The notes under the pieces: model-generated
Told to the model about the DNA's origin: nothing
What the model saw: only the letters and a program-made list of their open reading frames with translations
Database searches by the model: none
Shown here: in pieces, positions 61,101-64,000 of the stretch
Layout of the letters: the number at the start of each line of letters is the position of its first letter
How positions within the stretch are numbered: the first letter of the stretch is position 1
Translations under genes and position numbers: made by a program
Assembly (NCBI GenBank): GCA_013398615.1
Contig: VZSR01003798.1
Coordinates: 8,028,258-8,092,257, forward strand
From: Brachypodius melanocephalos
Taxonomy: Eukaryota; Chordata; Aves; Passeriformes; Pycnonotidae
Length of the DNA: 64,000 nucleotides
Direction of reading: 5' to 3'

Positions 61101-64000
61101 CACCAGACTTCAGGAAAAGTCATGAAATTCCAGCTGTTCTTGACACTGAGAACTCCCAGTGCTCATCCCTTCACAAGCCTGAGCACCTTCCAACGTGGCC
61201 AGATTGATTTTTATTGGAAGGAAACTACCAAAACAGTGGATGGCTGTGCCATAGAGTGATCAAATCTGAGCAAATGTCAGGTTAGGAACAACCTAACAGC
61301 CCACTGAGTCTGATGGCACAGCTGGTGGGGGTCAATGTCCAGATGCTTTTGATATAAATTCTAATGACTATTCAGTGGGAAAAGTTGCAAGGGAAGGTTT
61401 TCTCTTACCCAAACAGACAGAATCAGCTTAATCCTGGAACATCAGATCTCACAGTCTTTTCAAAGACAGCCATGCAAACTACTTAGGGTGGCAAAATCAC
61501 CCTCATCCAATGAAACGCTTAAGCATGAGCCTAACTTAAGCACATTAGCTGTGCTTTGAAGTCAACAGGATGACAATGTGTTCAGAGGGAAACTTGTGCT
61601 TAAGTGCTTTATTGGATCAAGGCCAGTGTGCATAGGCTTAACAGAATGATTACTTTCTTCTCCTTCTGGGTAAAAAAAAAATTAGGCCCATTTATGCTTA
61701 TGTACCTAACTGGAAAAATAAAGTTGATGGACATTTATAGCTGAAAATAGTTGGTTGGTCTTCTAGCCATAGCTAAGTTTATAGTCTGAAAGTAATAACT
61801 TCTTTTGGTAAAAGCATGACAGCAGCATACCAGAAATCAGTGCTAGTTTTGTGTACTGTTAGTTGAGTGCATTTAAACATTCCAAAAATAATGTATTCCA
61901 AAAACATTCTTTTGAAATCCGGTATAAATGAAAGGAAATTTCGAACCACAGCTATCAATTCACTCAGCAACCAATTGATTTATAAAAAAACTCAGAAAAT
62001 TCTAAGCATTTTTTCCTTGACTTATAGCAAGCCTATATTGGAATTGAGATTTTTTGTATTGAATATTAGTGTCTGGTATTTTTTTCAGTGAAGTGCAAGA
62101 TAAAAAATGAACACACAAAATACTTTTCATTGTACCTTGGCATTTGCTAAACTAGTCATGTGACTATTTGCCTACTGAAATCCTAAACTATAAAACTTCT
62201 CCAAGGATGATCATGTTCAAGTCACACTAAGTACAACAGATGCCAAAAGGGATTGCTAATATGAAAGCAGAGCAAGGAAATGTCTGAACACTAAGAGAGC
62301 TGATTTTTACCTAAATTTTGAGTTCAGGCAGATGGAGTTTTTTTAATTTTTACTTTATCTTGATCATGCAAAACCAAAGCCTGTGACAGGTCATTAAAGC
62401 AAACTTCATCAGCCTCAGATGTGAGGTATTTTGACATTCACAGCATACACATGATAATGTTTTGGACATAATACTTCCCTGAAGTAAACTCAGTCTGCCT
62501 TCAGTGGGCACACACTCAGAGTCATCTCAGGTCAGGATTAATAAACATCAAAGTACTTGTACTACAATGATTTGTAGAACATCAGCAATTTATAATGGAC
62601 AGGAAAATTAAAATTTTCTGAGATCTTTAAGCTTGTAGATGAGGCTCCTCTTCTTATTTAAAAAAAAAAAAAGCAAATTTGAGCAGGTACAACTTTTATA
62701 AGCTTTTTTACCCACTCATTCTTCCCAATGCTGCAGTGAACTAAATTGCTCCTGTACTTGTCTGAGCAGCTATAAATAATGAAGACACTACAGATGCAGC
62801 AGAGAGCATGTCCATGCTGCAGTGTTATCAGTCCAGCACTAATGGAAATGTGCATTCACCTGGCACATGATGTAAAAGCAAATGTAGGATGACCTGGGAA
62901 ATGAAGCAGTGACCTAGACTAGTGATGATAAAACTGGGATAGAGCAGTCCAACTCAACCAAACCAAATTTGAACTGAAGACTGAACTCAGTGCAGCCCTC
63001 TGCAGCTTACGAAAGACTTGGAAAACACGGTGTCTCTTAATTTTTTATTTTCCTCATGACCATAGCTCTTCCTTTCAGTTAAGATAAGAAATGCCTAAAT
63101 CATGAAAAATAAAAGGCTGCTCTAGCAATATTTCCAGTCCAGTCCTAGTGCATGAAGGGTCCAGGATAAAAGTCTAAGAATACATCTAAAATGTTGGCTG
63201 CTACTGAGCAGAACTTCCACGATGCTGGCACCTTACCCCTCCCTGCAGCACCACCCTTGCCTGCTCTGAACACAGTTACACTGCTGGTTTTATCAGCCTC
63301 AAGGGTAATGTGTTGGACAAAATCACCAGCCCATTTTCAGAGAAGGAGCTGTGAGAAATGGGTAATTCTCTATCACCAAAGGCATAGTAGGGACATGTCT
63401 GTGAAAATGACTGCAATGCAGTAAGTGGGAGCCTTTACGAGAAACACTGCATTTCACATCACCTTTTTAGCTCATATTGCTGAAAAAATATATCAGTTTT
63501 TGAAATCATTTTAGTTTTTCCCTAAGCAATGACAGAGGAAGGCAGCTGAGGTGTCTATTTCTTTAAATTAGGAGCAATAAAAAGGATGCAAAAACTTGCT
63601 GGAGCTTCTCTGCGAATCCCACCGTAACTAAGAAGGCTCGAGGGAAGAACATTTAAAATAATGATTGGTATCAACTGTCATCACATTCCACAACTAAAAA
63701 CTAAAAAGGTCAGACCTACATTTTTCTTGGCCTCACTTTAAGGACAGTCATTTTTTATTTTGCTAATAATGAAAAAAAAGAAGCTTTTGAACATTCCCCC
63801 TCTATGTAAATTCAGGACACCAGCCGTGGTAGACCACAGAGGCAGAAGTATTTATCTTCCACAAGATACTTTTGGCATATCCATCACTTGTGGGTTCTAA
63901 AACACAGCTGCATTTATTCTCTTATTCATTATCAACTAAAATATCACACAAAAGCATAGAGAGAAAGTTGTCATAAAAGGATGGACTTGAAGCTGAGACT
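21193..64000 (-). CDS. ADAMTSL3: ADAMTSL3 (punctin-2), C-terminal 16 coding exons, gene runs off right edge
   Basis: ADAMTSL3 is a secreted, protease-free ADAMTS-like glycoprotein of the extracellular matrix (family knowledge). Sixteen coding exons run from 59634 down to 21193, about 3.6 kb and 1,206 codons, and all phases match. Domain order is: five TSRs (exons 59348-59634 to 49522-49675), Ig1 and a long linker (44224-45304), Ig2 (44224-45304 with 42346-42473), Ig3 (41805-41933 with 31766-31948), Ig4 (29653-29772 with 28651-28863), four TSRs (26195-26378 to 21835-22046), and a six-cysteine PLAC domain ending at 21193. Signal peptide, first TSR, cysteine-rich and spacer regions lie beyond the right edge. 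ADAMTSL1 is the nearest paralogue. I chose ADAMTSL3 from the C-terminal sequence and from its position beside EFL1/SAXO2, as in mammals. The TSRs are candidates for O-fucosylation, as in other ADAMTS-like proteins. Confidence 0.95.
21835..22046 (-). CDS. ADAMTSL3: ADAMTSL3 exon: end of degenerate TSR and last TSR
   Basis: This 212-bp exon encodes PPARRNCSSEGCDV, then YWRTGPWRPCSVGCGSGFQ and on to HCSVTSC plus G. The end is uncertain. The conserved intron position after TGT G would need a GC donor (G|GCAGTA). A GT donor 3 bp downstream (A|GTATTT, exon end 21832) keeps the frame but adds one residue. Confidence 0.88.
22090..22300 (-). mobile_element. Old CR1 fragment in an ADAMTSL3 intron
   Basis: The plus strand between about 22125 and 22245 resembles the reverse complement of CR1, for example TTTGAATATCTCCAAAGACA followed by GAGACACCACAACTTTCTGG. 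It is diverged and short. Limits are approximate. It lies between the exons at 22046 and 22576. Confidence 0.5.
22576..22685 (-). CDS. ADAMTSL3: ADAMTSL3 exon: degenerate TSR
   Basis: This 110-bp exon encodes CTGGCADHPAGSQHRRFIC, then QLRNGSSVPNSSCDERK, matching the divergent repeat in the family's C-terminus (C.GRC...QRH..C). Acceptor TTTTCAG, donor AG|GTAAAC, phase 2. Confidence 0.9.
23548..23752 (-). CDS. ADAMTSL3: ADAMTSL3 exon: TSR (GC-rich)
   Basis: This 205-bp exon encodes WVAGPWSECSASCGRGFRHR, then CTRRDRPVARTPCTGHLC and a proline-rich tail ending KTQ. The O-fucose motif CSASCG is present. It is strikingly GC-rich against AT-rich introns. Long ORFs seen in other frames here are shadows of this exon. 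Confidence 0.95.
26195..26378 (-). CDS. ADAMTSL3: ADAMTSL3 exon: first TSR after the Ig block
   Basis: This 184-bp exon encodes DYTWEYAEWSPCSATCGHSG and on to PCNREDCPPR. The motif CSATCG is present. The acceptor is TTTCTTAG and the donor is CG|GTAAAC. Confidence 0.95.
28651..28863 (-). CDS. ADAMTSL3: ADAMTSL3 exon: body of Ig4
   Basis: This 213-bp exon, phases 1 and 1, encodes GCPVLPSHRNTVQWLFGD, then GGRILEVNTNSGQFAGQFQC and VWVNVKKE. Cysteine, core tryptophan and the F-Q-C second cysteine make an Ig fold. The donor is the weaker G|GTTTGT. Confidence 0.9.
29653..29772 (-). CDS. ADAMTSL3: ADAMTSL3 exon: linker and first strands of Ig4
   Basis: This 120-bp exon, phases 1 and 1, encodes EQRLTENNTQLLKGSRKKRV, then GTNVSVVPGDPLRI. 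The start aligns with the ERRWPE...LQG..KK stretch that I recall after Ig3 in human ADAMTSL3. The acceptor is GTTTCAG and the donor is G|GTGCGT. Confidence 0.88.
31766..31948 (-). CDS. ADAMTSL3: ADAMTSL3 exon: second half of Ig3
   Basis: This 183-bp exon encodes GVPKPNVTWLKKKGVSR, then LVLNGSLFLRNVSYGDAG, TYTCRATNALGKAEAA and LHIT. It contains the Ig tryptophan and second cysteine, plus sequons NVT, NGS and NVS. It is preceded by a 9.9 kb intron. Confidence 0.95.
32154..32195. repeat. (TA)n tract with perfect inverted repeat
   Basis: Arms at 32162-32173 and 32182-32193 are exact reverse complements (TATATATATAAC and GTTATATATATA) around an 8-base loop. Confidence 0.9.
38717..38795. repeat. 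A- and C-rich low-complexity tract
   Basis: Runs of A interrupted by CCC and CAAA units, including a run of ten C. Intronic. Confidence 0.85.
41805..41933 (-). CDS. ADAMTSL3: ADAMTSL3 exon: first half of Ig3
   Basis: This 129-bp exon has no ATG of its own. It encodes EVPVILSSVLNMTNLEAS, then VVGGTIVARMGGNVLIECPVK, with the first Ig3 cysteine. The acceptor is TTCAAAG and the donor is G|GTAAGT, phases 1 and 1. It supplies the half-domain required by the exon at 31766-31948. Confidence 0.92.
42190..42310. repeat. AT-rich low-complexity tract
   Basis: Mixed TATA and ACATAT repeats directly downstream of the Ig2 exon donor. They produce a spurious extension of the open reading frame. Confidence 0.8.
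42346..42473 (-). CDS. ADAMTSL3: ADAMTSL3 exon: second half of Ig2
   Basis: This 128-bp exon encodes VILDTTGKVQIRNPTEKELG, then TYGCLVVNDSG with the second Ig cysteine, and ends LLRA plus G. The donor is G|GTAAGA. The open frame continues into the intron in a low-complexity AT-rich tract. Confidence 0.94.
44224..45304 (-). CDS. ADAMTSL3: ADAMTSL3 large exon: Ig1, linker, first half of Ig2
   Basis: This 1,081-bp exon starts after TTGCAG. Ig1 runs from about VVIKCPV through the core tryptophan in IRWEKDGKHL to GVYRCMAG. A long hydrophilic linker follows, with an alpha-helical-looking stretch around FEELIGNMSQLIETGE. The exon ends in Ig2 (VNLLCETAG, YTWTKDGETL). The donor is AA|GTAAGT, phase 2. 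One very large exon carrying Ig1 and linker is typical for this gene. Confidence 0.96.
45305..49521. other. ADAMTSL3 intron (4.2 kb) before the Ig1 exon
   Basis: Contains a CpG-rich patch at about 46140-46570 and otherwise ordinary intronic sequence. ORFs at 45817-46425, 46305-46664 and 47866-48311 have no recognisable domain. Confidence 0.7.
49522..49675 (-). CDS. ADAMTSL3: ADAMTSL3 exon: fifth TSR in the window
   Basis: This 154-bp exon encodes CSVSCGVGIQRRKLAC through SCQMNACN plus one base. The acceptor is TTTCACAG and the donor is A|GTAAGT. There are sequons NLT and NGS. It is the last TSR before the Ig block. Confidence 0.95.
49770..49791. repeat. Poly(T) tract
   Basis: About 22 T in a row, in the intron just upstream (in gene direction) of exon 49522-49675. 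Confidence 0.9.
50456..50635 (-). CDS. ADAMTSL3: ADAMTSL3 exon: TSR
   Basis: This 180-bp exon has phase 0 at both ends and encodes CSRTCGGGIQTRRVSC through CAKVDCPPQLVFGEWSK. The O-fucose motif CSRTCG is present. Confidence 0.96.
51179..51371 (-). CDS. ADAMTSL3: ADAMTSL3 exon: TSR
   Basis: This 193-bp GC-rich exon encodes WQSGPWSRCSAPCGVGIQTR and on to CNQIDCPPA, followed by WHAEEWQQ, the start of the next TSR. It has CSAPCG where other repeats have the O-fucosylation motif CxxS/TCG. Donor CAG|GTATGG, phase 0. Confidence 0.95.
52098..52161. repeat. Poly(T) tract of 56 followed by eight G
   Basis: An uninterrupted run of T from 52098 to 52153, then G from 52154 to 52161, within the short intron between exons 52485 and 51371. 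A second T run lies just upstream, near 52050-52063. Confidence 0.95.
52485..52614 (-). CDS. ADAMTSL3: ADAMTSL3 exon: second half of a TSR
   Basis: This 130-bp exon encodes GTQEAIAMCLHVDTKQGV, then NETLCDNSKRPPPMTRTC and NTKLCPPR. It completes the TSR begun at 59348. The 6.7 kb intron between them splits codon GGC. Confidence 0.94.
52615..59347. other. ADAMTSL3 intron (6.7 kb)
   Basis: AT-rich. The flanking exons join in phase within one TSR, so no coding exon is expected here, and none was seen. A short (AAT)n run lies near 56075-56092. Confidence 0.75.
59348..59634 (-). CDS. ADAMTSL3: ADAMTSL3 exon: one full TSR and the start of the next
   Basis: This 287-bp exon starts after CTGCAG. It encodes FIPEPWSPCSATCGSGIQVR and on to CHQVSC, a complete TSR with O-fucose motif CSATCG. 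A linker follows, then DWEYIGFTPCSATCLGG, the start of a second TSR finished in the next exon. The donor is G|GTACCT, phase 1. Confidence 0.95.
59635..64000. other. ADAMTSL3 intron reaching the right edge
   Basis: I looked for TSR-type cysteine and tryptophan patterns on the minus strand and found none, so the preceding exon should be beyond the window. Confidence 0.65.

Overview
The window is vertebrate nuclear DNA, most likely from a bird. It has split genes with GT-AG introns, AT-rich introns, a CpG-island promoter and CR1 retroelement sequence. CR1 also occurs in turtles and crocodilians, so the bird assignment rests on CR1 plus the compact introns and is an inference. The only unsequenced stretch is a 100-N assembly gap at 7846-7945.

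Three genes account for the coding sequence. (1) EFL1 (elongation factor-like GTPase 1), minus strand, positions 1-7181: nine coding exons giving residues 1-356, which contain the whole GTP-binding core. The rest of the gene lies beyond the left edge. (2) SAXO2 (FAM154B, a microtubule-stabilising axonemal protein), plus strand, 7762-16357: a complete four-exon CDS of 465 residues. EFL1 and SAXO2 are head-to-head and share a CpG-island promoter in the 580 bp between their start codons. (3) ADAMTSL3 (punctin-2), minus strand, from 21193 past the right edge: the last 16 coding exons (about 1,206 codons), encoding five thrombospondin type 1 repeats (TSRs), four immunoglobulin-like domains, four more TSRs and the C-terminal PLAC domain. 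SAXO2 and ADAMTSL3 converge on a 4.8 kb spacer that should hold the ADAMTSL3 3' UTR.

Exon limits were set by matching reading frame, splice sites and intron phase from exon to exon. All joins are in phase. One splice donor, that of the penultimate ADAMTSL3 exon, is ambiguous and may be a GC donor.

The three genes do unrelated jobs: late 60S ribosome maturation, ciliary or centriolar microtubules, and extracellular matrix. Apart from the shared promoter nothing suggests they work together. I did not find a new multi-gene system. The most interesting points are a fourth Ig-like domain in ADAMTSL3, the non-canonical donor, an X-box-like sequence beside SAXO2, an intragenic CpG-rich patch and a 56-base poly(T) tract.
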